Assembly (NCBI GenBank): GCA_041918175.1
Contig: JAYRWE010000091.1
Span: forward strand, 215,792-279,791
Direction of reading: 5' to 3'
DNA length: 64,000 nucleotides
DNA from: JABWAN01 sp041918175
GTDB lineage: Bacteria > Zhuqueibacterota > Zhuqueibacteria > Zhuqueibacterales > Zhuqueibacteraceae
Shown here: one piece after another, positions 16,785-25,581 of the stretch
Numbering within the stretch: the first letter of the stretch is position 1
Layout: each line of letters begins with the position of its first letter
Translations under genes and position numbers: made by a program
The notes under the pieces: model-generated
Seen by the model: the letters and a program-made list of their open reading frames with translations, nothing else
What the model was told of the DNA's origin: nothing
Database searches by the model: none

Positions 16785-18167
16785 GTGTCTCTTCGTGCCG
16801 CAATCGCCATTCTGATTTTGGTCGTTGGCTGTTTTTGGACGCTGCGTCGCCCGTTCATCGGCATTTTGCTGAACGTCTTGTTCTTCCATTTGAACCTGCG
16901 CGCGCTCGGCTCCGGCTTGGAGGAGATCCGTTTTCAGTTTGTGATGACGGTGGTGCTCATCGTCTCATACATCCTCAACGGCGAGGAATTGAACAAAGAG
17001 CCGGAACTGCCGCAGCCGCCGATGCACTGGATGTTCGCCTTTCTCGCGATGACGTTTTTGACGAGTGCCTGGGCCGCGGCGGACCCGGCCAAAGCGTTTG
17101 ACAGCGCGGTCGATTTTTCCAAGATCGTTTTGTTCGCGTGGTTCATGACCAAGATCGTCAAGACCGAAAAAGAGTTGACGATCTTGATGTACGTCATGTT
17201 TGCCGGCATGTGGTACGTGTCGTTCATGGTGCAATGGGGCGTGGAGTGGGATCTGGTGAGCGTGGAAGAAGCCGAGGTTGCCACCGGCGGCACGGGCGCG
17301 CATCTCATGATGTTCATGCCCATGCTCATTCTGCTCGCGCTCTTCGGCAAATGGCGCGAGCGCATTTTCGTGATCTTGGTCATTCCTTTTGTGTTGAACT
17401 ACATGCCGAACGCGGAATCCGGCAGCCGCTCGACTTTGGTGATGTTCGTCACCTCGATGATATTCCTTTTCATTTTCGCGCCCGGCTCGATTCGTTTCAA
17501 GGCCGCATTGCCCATTGCCGCCGCGGCCGCGGTTTTTGTTTTTTATCTCACGCCCGCGGAATATTGGGAAGACATGTCCTCGATTCTCGCGCCGCAAACC
17601 GAAGGCTCGGCGCGCTCGCGTTTTGCGATCAACGACGCGAGCTTTGCGATTATCGCGGATTATCCGCACGGCGTGGGCTACAACAATTACTCCGACATTT
17701 CGATGAACTACATGTCGGAAGAATGGCTCACGGATCTCGGCACGCGCGACGCGCACAACAGTTATCTCAAAGTGATGGCGGAGTTCGGCATTGTCGGCTT
17801 TGTGATTTGGATCATGAGTTTTTTCATGACGTGGCTCTATTTCCGCAAAGTGCGCAAGAGCATGACGCCCGGCTCGCCGCCCACGCGCTTGCAGCTTTAT
17901 GCGTTGTCGTTCGAATTGGGATTGATGGGCATCACCGCGGGCATTTGGACGCACAGCTATAACGATCTCGACACGCTGTATTGGTTCATCGCGTTCAGTT
18001 GCATCGTTTACAATTTGCACTTGAAACAAAGCCGCACGGAAACTCCCGCGGTGGAAGAAGCGCCGGTGCGCGCGAAGCTGCAACAAAATTTTAAGCCACC
18101 GCAGAATTATACACCGCCGCGCAATTTCGCTCCTGTGGGCGCGAGAGCTTCGACGCCACCGCGCTGA
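16785..18167 (+). CDS. O-antigen ligase/polymerase family membrane protein
   Basis: 460 residues from a GTG start at 16785. About 10-11 transmembrane helices are visible, with one large periplasmic loop containing ADYPHGVGYNNYSD and LGTRDAHNSYLKVMAEFG. This is the Wzy_C/O-antigen ligase signature, in which the conserved arginine and the DAHNSYL histidine act in glycan transfer. The family includes both WaaL ligases and Wzy polymerases; sequence alone does not decide. Next to a flippase and glycosyltransferases, a Wzx/Wzy-type export route is likely. The C-terminus is low-complexity (FKPPQNYTPPRNFAP). Confidence 0.85.
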   Translation: MSLRAAIAILILVVGCFWTLRRPFIGILLNVLFFHLNLRALGSGLEEIRFQFVMTVVLIVSYILNGEELNKEPELPQPPMHWMFAFLAMTFLTSAWAAADPAKAFDSAVDFSKIVLFAWFMTKIVKTEKELTILMYVMFAGMWYVSFMVQWGVEWDLVSVEEAEVATGGTGAHLMMFMPMLILLALFGKWRERIFVILVIPFVLNYMPNAESGSRSTLVMFVTSMIFLFIFAPGSIRFKAALPIAAAAAVFVFYLTPAEYWEDMSSILAPQTEGSARSRFAINDASFAIIADYPHGVGYNNYSDISMNYMSEEWLTDLGTRDAHNSYLKVMAEFGIVGFVIWIMSFFMTWLYFRKVRKSMTPGSPPTRLQLYALSFELGLMGITAGIWTHSYNDLDTLYWFIAFSCIVYNLHLKQSRTETPAVEEAPVRAKLQQNFKPPQNYTPPRNFAPVGARASTPPR

Positions 18168-18305
18168 ATAACCCCGAGCCTCACGGAAGACCTAACTGTA
18201 CGGCGAGATTTTTTAAAGTCGTTTTGTCGACCACGGTTTTGCCTTTGGTTTTCTTTGCAATGCCAACTCGTTTCCTGCGCAATCATCATCTCAAGACTGT
18301 GAGCT

Positions 18306-19346
18306 ATGAGCCGAATTTTTAAGAAAACTCTTTATAGTCTGCTGCGCGCGCTCGGCGTGTATGCCTTTGCGCAATGGCGGCATCGCAAGCAAGCCGTGAT
18401 CCTGTGCTATCACGGCGTCATGCACGGCGGCGAGGATAATTATTCCAATCGCAACGCCGTCACCTCGGAAATGTTCGAACGGCAGATGGCGTACCTCGCG
18501 CGTCATTATCACGTGATGGCTCTGCCGGAGCTGGTGCGGCGTTTGTCCTCGGGCGAAAATCTGCCGGACTATACGCTCGCGCTCACGTTCGACGACGGCT
18601 TTCGCAACAACGCCACCGTGGCTACACCGATTTTGGAAAAATATAAACTGCCGGCCACGATTTTTTTAACCACGGCTTTTATCGACAGCGAAAAGCTCGG
18701 CCTGTGGACCGAGCGCGTCGATTGGCTGTTGCAATGCGCGGACAAGCGTGCGGTCACCTTTGATTTCGACGGCACTGCGAAAGAGTTGACGCTCGCCACC
18801 GCGCGCGATCGCATCATTGCTTCGGACGCGATTCGCGCGCATCTCAAAGCCCTGCCGCCGAGGGAGCGCGAAGCGAGCATCATTGAACTCGCGGAAAAAG
18901 TCGGCGCGGCGCGGCGCATGGACAACGGTTTGGAAGAGCGCTACGCGTTTATGAGTTGGAAGGAAGCGCGCGAACTATTGCACAAGCGCATCACGCTCGG
19001 TTCGCATACGCACACGCATTCGATCATGTCCACGCTGAGTTTGGCCGAAGCGCATTTTGAGTTGTCCATGTCGCAAAAGTTGATCGAAGCGGAATTGGAC
19101 GGCAAGTGCGACCTCTTCTGCTATCCCAACGGCGGCCCGCGCGATTTCACCGCGCGCGATAAGGAGCTTTTGCACAAGCTCGGCTATGCCGCGGCGGTGA
19201 CGCTGATCCCCGGCTTCAATAGCCATCGCACCGACCGCTTCGAGTTGCGGCGTTTCAACATCGTGCGCAGCAATGATTTTAATTTTTTCTTGGCAAAAGT
19301 GAGCGGCGTGTGGGGCGGGTTGAAGAAAGTTTTTAAGAATATTTGA
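18306..19346 (+). CDS. Polysaccharide deacetylase (NodB/CE4 domain)
   Basis: 346-residue carbohydrate esterase family 4 protein. The motif-1 metal/base aspartates are in LALTFDDGFRNN near residue 95. Motif 2 is LGSHTHTHSIMS near residue 235 and motif 3 is FCYPNGGPRD near residue 270. QAVILCYHGVM near residue 30 is the usual N-terminal strand. There is no cleavable signal, but residues 5-20 are mildly hydrophobic. It probably removes acetyl groups from the locus polysaccharide or its intermediates. Confidence 0.86.
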   Translation: MSRIFKKTLYSLLRALGVYAFAQWRHRKQAVILCYHGVMHGGEDNYSNRNAVTSEMFERQMAYLARHYHVMALPELVRRLSSGENLPDYTLALTFDDGFRNNATVATPILEKYKLPATIFLTTAFIDSEKLGLWTERVDWLLQCADKRAVTFDFDGTAKELTLATARDRIIASDAIRAHLKALPPREREASIIELAEKVGAARRMDNGLEERYAFMSWKEARELLHKRITLGSHTHTHSIMSTLSLAEAHFELSMSQKLIEAELDGKCDLFCYPNGGPRDFTARDKELLHKLGYAAAVTLIPGFNSHRTDRFELRRFNIVRSNDFNFFLAKVSGVWGGLKKVFKNI

Positions 19347-19350
19347 TGCC

Positions 19351-19419
19351 GTAGTCCCGCCCCCTTGTGGGGCGCTGTCAATGTTGCGACGCAATCGCCC
19401 CACAAGGGGGCGGGACTAC
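19351..19419. repeat. Perfect 24-bp inverted repeat hairpin after the deacetylase gene
   Basis: Arms 19351-19374 and 19396-19419 are perfect reverse complements (GTAGTCCCGCCCCCTTGTGG plus 4 bases) around a 21-base loop, 4 bp after the deacetylase stop. A short A-run follows. It could stop transcription or protect the 3' end of mRNA. Its GTAGTCCCGCCC arm resembles other mobile palindromes of the window. Confidence 0.85.
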
Positions 19420-19447
19420 AAAAAACTAAGTTATCATCGGAGACGCG

Positions 19448-20290
19448 ATGTCCTCAGTACCCAACACCGAAACCGTTTCGAAGAACGAAGTCGCGGAGCA
19501 TTTCAGCTCGATTTCGCACGTGTACAACGAACGCAACTATAAGCTCGCGGGCAAGCGCGCGAAGTATCCCGACATTGCGATTCGCCACAAATATTTTTTG
19601 GAAATGCTTGAAGGCACGAGCGGCCGCGTGTTGGAAGTGGGCTGCGGCAGCGGCCAAATGCAGCTCGATCTCGCGCGCCGCGGCTATGAAATGTACGGCC
19701 TCGACATCGCCACCGGCATGGTGCAAGCCACGCGCAAATTGCTTCGCGAGAACTTGCCTAGCTACAAACCGCGTTTGCTCGTGGGCGATATCGAAGCGCT
19801 CGGCTTTCCGGATAATTTTTTCGACATCGTGCTCGCCGCAGGCGTGATCGAATATCTGCGCACCGACAAAAAATCGTTTCGCGAGTTTAGCCGCGTGCTC
19901 AAACCCGGCGGCATGATCATTCTCTCTGTGCGCAACAAACTGAATTTCTCACGGCCAATCACCACGGGCCGCGACTTGCTCGAATCCGCGCCCGTGCTCG
20001 GCGCCGGCATTAACGCCGCGAATAAAGCCGTGCGCACCATGCTTTCCTTGCCGCCCAACGGCGGCATTCCCGGCAAGCGCCACATGCCCGCGCAACTCAA
20101 ACGCGAATTGCGCGAAGCCGGCCTCGAGCCGACGGATCACTCGTTCTATCATTTCACCGTGTTTCCGCGCACGCTCGAACGCAAGTATGGCGAGTTCTGC
20201 TCAACGTGGGGACAGAAGTTTGAACGCTTCCGCCGCGGCCCGCTCGGTTATCTTGCCAATCAATACATCATTCAAGCCAAAAAGATTTAG
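19448..20290 (+). CDS. Class I SAM-dependent methyltransferase
   Basis: 280 residues with a Methyltransf_11/25-type fold. VLEVGCGSGQMQLDLARRGY near residue 60 binds SAM (motif I), GLDIATGMVQATRK is post I, and NFFDIVLAAGVIEYL near residue 120 is motif II/III. RVLKPGGMIILSV completes the fold. The start ATG at 19448 follows GGAGACGCG. It probably methylates a sugar or lipid-linked intermediate, given the neighbours; the substrate is unknown. Confidence 0.85.
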   Translation: MSSVPNTETVSKNEVAEHFSSISHVYNERNYKLAGKRAKYPDIAIRHKYFLEMLEGTSGRVLEVGCGSGQMQLDLARRGYEMYGLDIATGMVQATRKLLRENLPSYKPRLLVGDIEALGFPDNFFDIVLAAGVIEYLRTDKKSFREFSRVLKPGGMIILSVRNKLNFSRPITTGRDLLESAPVLGAGINAANKAVRTMLSLPPNGGIPGKRHMPAQLKRELREAGLEPTDHSFYHFTVFPRTLERKYGEFCSTWGQKFERFRRGPLGYLANQYIIQAKKI

Positions 20291-20305
20291 CAGCGTGTGT
20301 GAAAA

Positions 20306-20453
20306 GTCCCCCCTTGAGGGGGGTTGGGGGGGGGTCGCTTGATCTCATTACCAGATTGCAATCCATGTTGAAAAGAACAATAGCCGCGGATATGGTTCTG
20401 AATCGTATCGCCGCGCCCAATAACACCCCCCTAACCCCCCTCAAGGGGGGAAT
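20306..20453. repeat. Second inverted pair of C-rich palindromes
   Basis: Arm one (20306-20338) has TCCCCCCTTGAGGGGGG then TTGGGGGG. Arm two (20421-20453) is the inverted copy with CCCCCCTCAAGGGGGGAATA. The spacer of about 82 bp is unrelated to that of the 8645 pair. Only the arms are conserved. Confidence 0.85.
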
Positions 20454-20492
20454 AGCGAGGTGCTCTACTTTCCCAATACACTCTTAGGCGCA

Positions 20493-21554
20493 ATGGGCAT
20501 TGTCATTCGCGAAGCTGATCTGCGCGCCGATCGCAAACTCCTGCTTGACACCTTGCTGCGCAATCGCGAGCACGGCGATAATGAATTGCGCCAACGCCGC
20601 TTCGAATGGTCATATTATCAAAATCCTTTCGGGCAGCCGCGCGCGTGGCTCGCAATTGACGAAGCTTCTGCGCGCACTATCGGCATGGTCGCCGCATTTC
20701 CGCGCAAGATGCTCGTGCACGGCAAACAAGTGCTCGGCTGGAACGGCGGCGATACTTCCATCGACACGGAGTTTCGCACGCTCGGTGTCGCGATCAAATT
20801 GCGCCGCGCCGTGCAAGCGCCGGTAGACAAGGGCGAGATGGCGCTGCTCTATTCGCATCCCGTTGATCGCATGCGCGCTGTGCTTGAAAAAATCGGCCAT
20901 CACACCATCGGCACGTTCGCGCGTCACGGCGCGATTCTGCGCACCGAACCGATCGTGCAAAAATTTTTAGGACGCAATGCCGCGAGCGCAGTGCTCGCCG
21001 ACGTTGCGAATATCTTTCCGCCGCTGCAATGGAGCTTGCGCTCGGCCTCCACGCCGTGGCGTTTGCATTTGCAGATTAAAAAAAAATTCGGCAACGAGTT
21101 TGACGACTTGTTTAACCGCGTGCCCAAACGGCAAGCCGTGCTCAACGTGCGCGACGCCGAATTTTTGCATTGGCGCTTTGTGCAAAATCCGCTCGTGCGC
21201 GATTTTCAAATCTATCGTTGCGAAGCTGAAGGCAAGCTTTGTGGTTATGCCATCATCGGCATCGAAAACAATGCCGCGCGTGTTCTCGATTATCTCGTTG
21301 AAGGTGAGCAAAACATGACGCGCAGCTTGCTCGTGCAGCTTATTCGCGCAATGCGCGCGCAACGCATTCCCACGCTCGCGGTGCGCGGCATGAATGCGAG
21401 CGAGGTGGTGCGGGAAGCGCGCAAGCTCGGCTTCTGGTTTCAAGATCGCAAAGACGCCGGCGTTGCGGTTTATGCCGCGAAGCATTCGCCCTTCGCCGAA
21501 ATTGTTCATACAGAAAGAAATTGGTTCATGACGCAAGCCGATCGCGATGTATAA
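20493..21554 (+). CDS. GNAT-family N-acetyltransferase-like protein, paralogue 1
   Basis: 353 residues from the ATG at 20493. This start gives exactly the same length and N-terminus (MGIVIREADLRADRK) as the paralogue at 24118 (MPIVIRDADPKRDRK). Shared marks are the RNPHG/QNPFG-x-RAWLA strand, GMVAAFPRKMLVHGK, the CoA-loop-like FRTLGVAIKLRRA, and HPVDRMRAVLEKIGH. It has a two-GNAT (FemAB-like) layout with the second half around LHWRFVQNPLVRDF and RSLLVQLIRAMRAQ. It probably transfers an acyl group in glycan assembly; the acceptor is unknown. Confidence 0.7.
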   Translation: MGIVIREADLRADRKLLLDTLLRNREHGDNELRQRRFEWSYYQNPFGQPRAWLAIDEASARTIGMVAAFPRKMLVHGKQVLGWNGGDTSIDTEFRTLGVAIKLRRAVQAPVDKGEMALLYSHPVDRMRAVLEKIGHHTIGTFARHGAILRTEPIVQKFLGRNAASAVLADVANIFPPLQWSLRSASTPWRLHLQIKKKFGNEFDDLFNRVPKRQAVLNVRDAEFLHWRFVQNPLVRDFQIYRCEAEGKLCGYAIIGIENNAARVLDYLVEGEQNMTRSLLVQLIRAMRAQRIPTLAVRGMNASEVVREARKLGFWFQDRKDAGVAVYAAKHSPFAEIVHTERNWFMTQADRDV

Positions 21555-21555
21555 T

Positions 21556-21779
21556 TTTTGGATTGATGGAGTCATGGAGTTTTGGATTGATGGGTTGATG
21601 CAATGTCATCCTGGAAGGAACTTCCCTCGTGCTCGCGGCTTCTGTTTGCCTATAAAAGCTCTTCCAAGCACGAGGGAAGGTTCTTCCAGAATGACAATAT
21701 CGTAGATAAGTGCAGCCGATTCTAAGCGAGCCCAAACTTCACCACTCCAACAATCCACAAATCCATCAATCCAATTGAG
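21556..21779. repeat. Composite repeat: GGATTGATGG tracts flanking a family B hairpin
   Basis: 21556-21600 carries GGATTGATGGAGTCATGGAG tracts. A family B hairpin follows (21604-21696, TGTCATCCTGGAAGGAAC to GGTTCTTCCAGAATGACA). 21742-21779 then has the complementary CCATCAATCCAATT tract. The outer tracts are inverted relative to each other. The same three-part arrangement recurs at 23850-24100. Confidence 0.75.
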
Positions 21780-21785
21780 TGTTTC

Positions 21786-22454
21786 ATGCTCGTGACGTTC
21801 TCCGGCATGGTGGGCAGCGGCAAAACCACCAATGCAAAAAAAACTTTGCGGTGGCTTTGCGCGCAAGGATATGAGCCATACTATTTAAGATTTCGTTTTA
21901 TCAACTGGCGCAGCGTGTGGCGCACGCCCGCAACCTCGCCGTGGCGCGAGCGCGAGAGCCCCAACTCTGCGCGGAAATCGCAACCCGCTGCAAGCGGCGA
22001 AGCGCGGCCGGCTGAAACGCATAAGCCCCTCACTTTCGCGCTCGTTGTCGGTTATCTCTTGCGCATTGTGCAGTTTCGTTTGTTCATGTGGCGGCATCAT
22101 CGCTCGCACCTCATCGTGTTGAATCGCTATTTCTATGACAGCTTCATGCACTATCGCTGCGACTCGCCGCGCGAGCAAAAATATTTGCGCTGGCTCATGC
22201 GCGCCGTGCCGCAACCCGATCTGTCGATTCTGCTCGTCGTTCGTCCCGAGACTGCGCAACGTCGCAGGCCCGCATATGCTTTCGAAGCGCTCCGCCAACT
22301 CAGCGAGAACACGACACAGTTGCAAAATCTCGCGCCGCACATTCGCGTCGTGGCCACGGATAATTTGAGCACGGTGGATCGACAGATAGAAAAAGAACTG
22401 CGCGCCGTTTTTAAGAATAGAAAAGAAGCTGCTCTCTTGGGCGTTGAGAACTAA
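21786..22454 (+). CDS. Thymidylate-kinase-like P-loop kinase
   Basis: 222 residues with LVTFSGMVGSGKTTNAKK as Walker A at residues 2-19 and LIVLNRYFYDSFMHYRCD near residue 115. In thymidylate kinases the latter is DRY. LSILLVVRPETAQRRRPAYA follows, then a lid-like region. A low-complexity polar insert (residues 55-80) replaces part of the dTMP-binding core. With its position in the glycan locus, it is likelier to phosphorylate another small molecule. It is flanked on both sides by mobile palindromes. Confidence 0.7.
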   Translation: MLVTFSGMVGSGKTTNAKKTLRWLCAQGYEPYYLRFRFINWRSVWRTPATSPWRERESPNSARKSQPAASGEARPAETHKPLTFALVVGYLLRIVQFRLFMWRHHRSHLIVLNRYFYDSFMHYRCDSPREQKYLRWLMRAVPQPDLSILLVVRPETAQRRRPAYAFEALRQLSENTTQLQNLAPHIRVVATDNLSTVDRQIEKELRAVFKNRKEAALLGVEN

Positions 22455-22507
22455 TGCCGATAGCCGCTACTTCAAACGAATGGTAGTTTACGCCGCTCCT
22501 CTTCAAC

Positions 22508-22580
22508 TGTCATTCAGAAGGAATCCTTTTACTCGCTGGGGATTCTGCCGAGTGTTTAAAAAGATTCCTTCTGAATGACA
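22508..22580. repeat. TGTCATTC family A hairpin repeat
   Basis: TGTCATTCAGAAGGAATCC to GATTCCTTCTGAATGACA: near-perfect arms of about 20 bp around an unrelated 30-bp centre, in the gap before the glycosyltransferase gene. Confidence 0.85.
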
Positions 22581-22630
22581 TCGTTTAAGAGGCGGCCTCC
22601 CAATTTGAGTGTCGAAAGAAAAAGTATTAC

Positions 22631-23860
22631 ATGAGCAAGCGCCTCATTCGCCGCATCAAAATCGCGCATGTCACCGGATGGATGCACGTTGGCGGCAAAG
22701 AGAACGGCATGGTCAATCTCGTGAACGCCATGCCCACGGAGATTTTCGAGAATCATGTGTATGTGTTTCGCGCGGGCGGCATTCTCTTGCAGCGCGTCGA
22801 TCGCGAAAAAGTTCACGTCGAAGAACTCGGCGAAAAACTTGGCGGCGATTTGAGCATTTACACCAAACTCGCCAAACTCTTTCGCCATTATCGCATCGAC
22901 ATTGTGCACACGCGCTCATGGGGCACATTGCTCGAAGGCATGCTCGCCGCGAAATTCGCGGGCGTGCCTGCGATTGTGCATGGCGAGCATGGTTTGATCA
23001 AAGCCGAGAGCAAATCGCATGTGCTCATTCAACGTCGGCTTTGGCAATGGGCCGATCAAGTGATGTGCGTCTCCGATGTGTTGCGCGGCACGCTGGAGCA
23101 GAAGCTGGGTTATCCTGCTGCGCGCATTCACGTCATTCACAACGGCGTGGAGTTGGATAAATTTGAAATCAATGTCGATCCCGCGGACTTTCGCGCGGAG
23201 CTTGGCCTCGCGCCGGATACGCCGATCTTCGGCAGCATCGGCCGCCTCGTGCCCGTGAAAAACTATGCGTGCCTCATTCGCGCCGCGCGTGTGGTGATCG
23301 ACAAAATTCCGAATGCCGCGCTCATCTTCGTCGGCGATGGCCCAATGCAGCCCGAACTCGCGCAGCTCGCGGAAGAGCTGGGCATCACAAAGAATGTACA
23401 CTTTCTCAACTGGCGCAAAGACGTGCCGCGCATCATGCACTCGCTTGATACGTTTGTGCTCTCTTCGTGGAGCGAAGGCATGTCCAATTCGATTCTCGAA
23501 GCCATGTGCTCGCGCAAACCCGTGGTCGCCACCGCGGTCGGCGGCAATCCCGAGCTGGTGATGGAAGGCGAGACCGGCTTGCTCGTGCCTTCGAATGATC
23601 ATCAAAAAATGGGCGAGGCGATTCTTGGCTTACTGCTCAATCACAAACGCCGCATGGCCATGGGCGAAGCCGGCCGCAAACGTGTCGAAGAGCACTTCAC
23701 GTTACCCACGATGATTCGCAAGTACGAGCGCATGTACGTTGACGTTGCCACGAAGCGCTTCACGTTTCATCCGGAGTTGCGGGAGAACATCACTCGCCAC
23801 TTCGCGGAGGAGAGCAAAATAAGTTCGCACGCGAACGCTGGCGTGAGCACGTTGGATTGA
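22631..23860 (+). CDS. GT4-family glycosyltransferase, exosortase/EpsH-locus type
   Basis: 409 residues, GT-B fold. The N-terminal domain has HVGGKENGMVNLVNAMP near residue 18 and VHTRSWGTLLEGMLAAKFAG and HGEHG near residues 95-120. The C-terminal donor domain has IGRLVPVKNYACLIRAA, FVGDGPMQPEL and SEGMSNSILEAMCSRKPVVA, with E-x7-E catalytic spacing. The ME/KENG-x-VNL and HTR-W-GT-EG segments resemble the sugar transferases described beside exosortase (EpsH) systems. Retaining transfer from a nucleotide sugar at the cytoplasmic membrane face is expected. Confidence 0.87.
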   Translation: MSKRLIRRIKIAHVTGWMHVGGKENGMVNLVNAMPTEIFENHVYVFRAGGILLQRVDREKVHVEELGEKLGGDLSIYTKLAKLFRHYRIDIVHTRSWGTLLEGMLAAKFAGVPAIVHGEHGLIKAESKSHVLIQRRLWQWADQVMCVSDVLRGTLEQKLGYPAARIHVIHNGVELDKFEINVDPADFRAELGLAPDTPIFGSIGRLVPVKNYACLIRAARVVIDKIPNAALIFVGDGPMQPELAQLAEELGITKNVHFLNWRKDVPRIMHSLDTFVLSSWSEGMSNSILEAMCSRKPVVATAVGGNPELVMEGETGLLVPSNDHQKMGEAILGLLLNHKRRMAMGEAGRKRVEEHFTLPTMIRKYERMYVDVATKRFTFHPELRENITRHFAEESKISSHANAGVSTLD

Positions 23861-24100
23861 TGGTGTGGTGGATTGATGGATTGCTGGAGTAATGTTAGCA
23901 ATGTCATTCTGTAAGAACCTTCCCTAGTGCCCGGCACACCGCTTCTTTTGAGATTTGTTTCAAGCACGAGGGAAGGTTCTTCCAGAATGACAAATGAGGA
24001 GGACATACGCTCTCGAATCAAAGCGTCACGCATCTCTTCACAACTCCATCACTCCAAAACGCCACCGCGCCATCAATCCAATAGCCCAATACCCAAGTAA
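23850..24100. repeat. Composite repeat: GGATTGATGG tracts flanking a family B hairpin, copy 2
   Basis: It starts inside the last codons of the glycosyltransferase gene (GTTGGATTGATGGTGTGG). It continues with a family B hairpin (23902-23992, TGTCATTCTGTAAGAACC to GGTTCTTCCAGAATGACA) and ends with CCATCACTCC and CCATCAATCCAATAG tracts plus short CCCAATACC repeats up to the next start codon. Confidence 0.75.
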
Positions 24101-24117
24101 CCCAATACCCCACACCT

Positions 24118-25179
24118 ATGCCCATCGTCATCCGTGACGCCGACCCCAAACGCGACCGCAAGGTCATGATGGATTGCCTGCTGCGCAATCGCACCCGCTA
24201 TGAAAACGACGACAGTTTTCAAACACGATTTGATTGGGCCTATGCCCGCAATCCCCACGGCGAAGGTCGCGCGTGGCTTGCGCTTGATGACGGCAACGGC
24301 CGCGTGGTCGGCTTCACTTCCGCGTTTCCGCGCCGCGTGTTGGTGAATGGCGAAACCATGATCGGCTGGAACTGTGCGGATTTTTCGATTGATCAAGACT
24401 ATCGCACGCTCGGCGTTGCCATGAAGCTGCGCCGCGCTGCGAAAGAGTGCGTGGACAAAGGCGAGTTTCAATTTCTCTTTGCGCATCCCAATGATCGCAT
24501 GCGCGTGGTGCATGAGAAAGTTGGCCACTTGCCCATCGGCAAAATGGAGCGCTACGCCGCGCTGCTGCGCTTCGATAATAAATTGCAAGACAAGCTCGGC
24601 AACAAACTCGCGGCCAATGCCCTCGCGTTGCTCGCGAATCCCGTTTTGCGTTTCACCACCCCAGGCAGCAGTCGCGCGGCACAATGCTCTTTTTCTTTGG
24701 TGAATGAAAAGCGCTTTGGCGAGGAATATGAGACCGTGTTCGAGCGGGCAAAGTCGCAGCATAAAGTCCTCGTCGCGCGCGATGCCGAGTATTTGACGTG
24801 GCGCTTTCTCGAAAACCCGCTCTATCGCACGCGCAGCCTGCGCATGCACTGCGGCAATGCGTTGAAAGGCTACGTGCTCTTTTATGAAGCCAAAGGCACC
24901 GCACACGTTGCCGATCTGCTCGTGGAGGGAAACAACGAAGATATGCGCGCGCTCATGAGCGGACTCATTTATCATCTGCGCAAGGCGGGCATCGGCACGA
25001 TCTCATTGCGTTTGCACAACGACAACCCCGTGCTCGCGCAAGCGCTGCAACTCGGTTTCAAACATCGCAGCGACGCGACTTCGACCGTGATCGCATATGC
25101 GAAGCCATCTTCTTCATTCGCGCCGACAATACTCGACGGCAAGAATTGGTTTATGACGGTGGGCGACAGAGACATCTGA
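24118..25179 (+). CDS. GNAT-family N-acetyltransferase-like protein, paralogue 2
   Basis: 353 residues, colinear with the protein at 20493. GWNCADFSIDQDYRTLGVAM near residue 80 and HPNDRMRVVHEKVGHLPIG near residue 122 align with its GWNGGDTSIDTEFRTLGVAI and HPVDRMRAVLEKIGH. The C-terminus KNWFMTVGDRDI parallels RNWFMTQADRDV. The two genes bracket a kinase and a glycosyltransferase. This suggests duplication followed by divergence for two acylation steps, or two acceptors. No ribosome site is seen before the ATG. Confidence 0.7.
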   Translation: MPIVIRDADPKRDRKVMMDCLLRNRTRYENDDSFQTRFDWAYARNPHGEGRAWLALDDGNGRVVGFTSAFPRRVLVNGETMIGWNCADFSIDQDYRTLGVAMKLRRAAKECVDKGEFQFLFAHPNDRMRVVHEKVGHLPIGKMERYAALLRFDNKLQDKLGNKLAANALALLANPVLRFTTPGSSRAAQCSFSLVNEKRFGEEYETVFERAKSQHKVLVARDAEYLTWRFLENPLYRTRSLRMHCGNALKGYVLFYEAKGTAHVADLLVEGNNEDMRALMSGLIYHLRKAGIGTISLRLHNDNPVLAQALQLGFKHRSDATSTVIAYAKPSSSFAPTILDGKNWFMTVGDRDI

Positions 25180-25227
25180 GAGGCAAGGAGCCAAAAAAGG
25201 ATAATGAGTCAAAGAGCCAAGTGAGGC

Positions 25228-25305
25228 AACCAGTGATCAGTAATCAGTAATCAGTAATCAGTAATCAGTAACCAGCAACGAGCAACCAGCAACCAGGAAC
25301 CAGCA
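25228..25305. repeat. CAGTAATCAG / AACCAGC low-complexity repeat
   Basis: Short tandem units: CAGTAATCAGTAATCAG, then AACCAGCAACGAGCAACC, directly before the acyl carrier protein start codon. The same units recur at 40977, at 41237 before the STAND gene, and inside the STAND coding region at 41593. Confidence 0.85.
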
Positions 25306-25554
25306 ATGAACATTCATTCCGACGTCACCAACTTTCTCAAGAAGCAAGCGCCGAAAGGCGTATCGTTTTCGGATCAAGACAATCTGCTCACCAAAGGTGT
25401 GATCGACTCGCTCAAAATGCTTGATCTCATCAGCTTTATGCAGGAACAATTCAGCATCAGCATTGATGAAGATGAAATGATGCCGGATAATTTTGAATCC
25501 GTGAACGCCATCGTCGCGTTCGTTAGCGCAAAGCAGAAGAGTGTTGCGGCGTAA
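25306..25554 (+). CDS. Acyl carrier protein
   Basis: 82 residues with the phosphopantetheine attachment motif GVIDSLKML, serine at residue 35. The four-helix ACP pattern continues through FMQEQFSISIDEDEMMPDNF. Free-standing ACPs of this kind in exopolysaccharide loci are thought to present acyl groups loaded by an AMP-forming ligase, such as the one at 33033, to an acyltransferase. Candidate acyltransferases are the two GNAT paralogues upstream. The start codon abuts the repeat tract. Confidence 0.88.
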   Translation: MNIHSDVTNFLKKQAPKGVSFSDQDNLLTKGVIDSLKMLDLISFMQEQFSISIDEDEMMPDNFESVNAIVAFVSAKQKSVAA

Positions 25555-25581
25555 GGCATATCACGCGTGCTTCCTCAAAAC

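Noticed and set aside
16965..18086. 373-codon minus-strand frame opposite the O-antigen ligase gene
   Set aside because: His/Arg-rich antisense product of a membrane-protein gene; the plus strand has the family signature.
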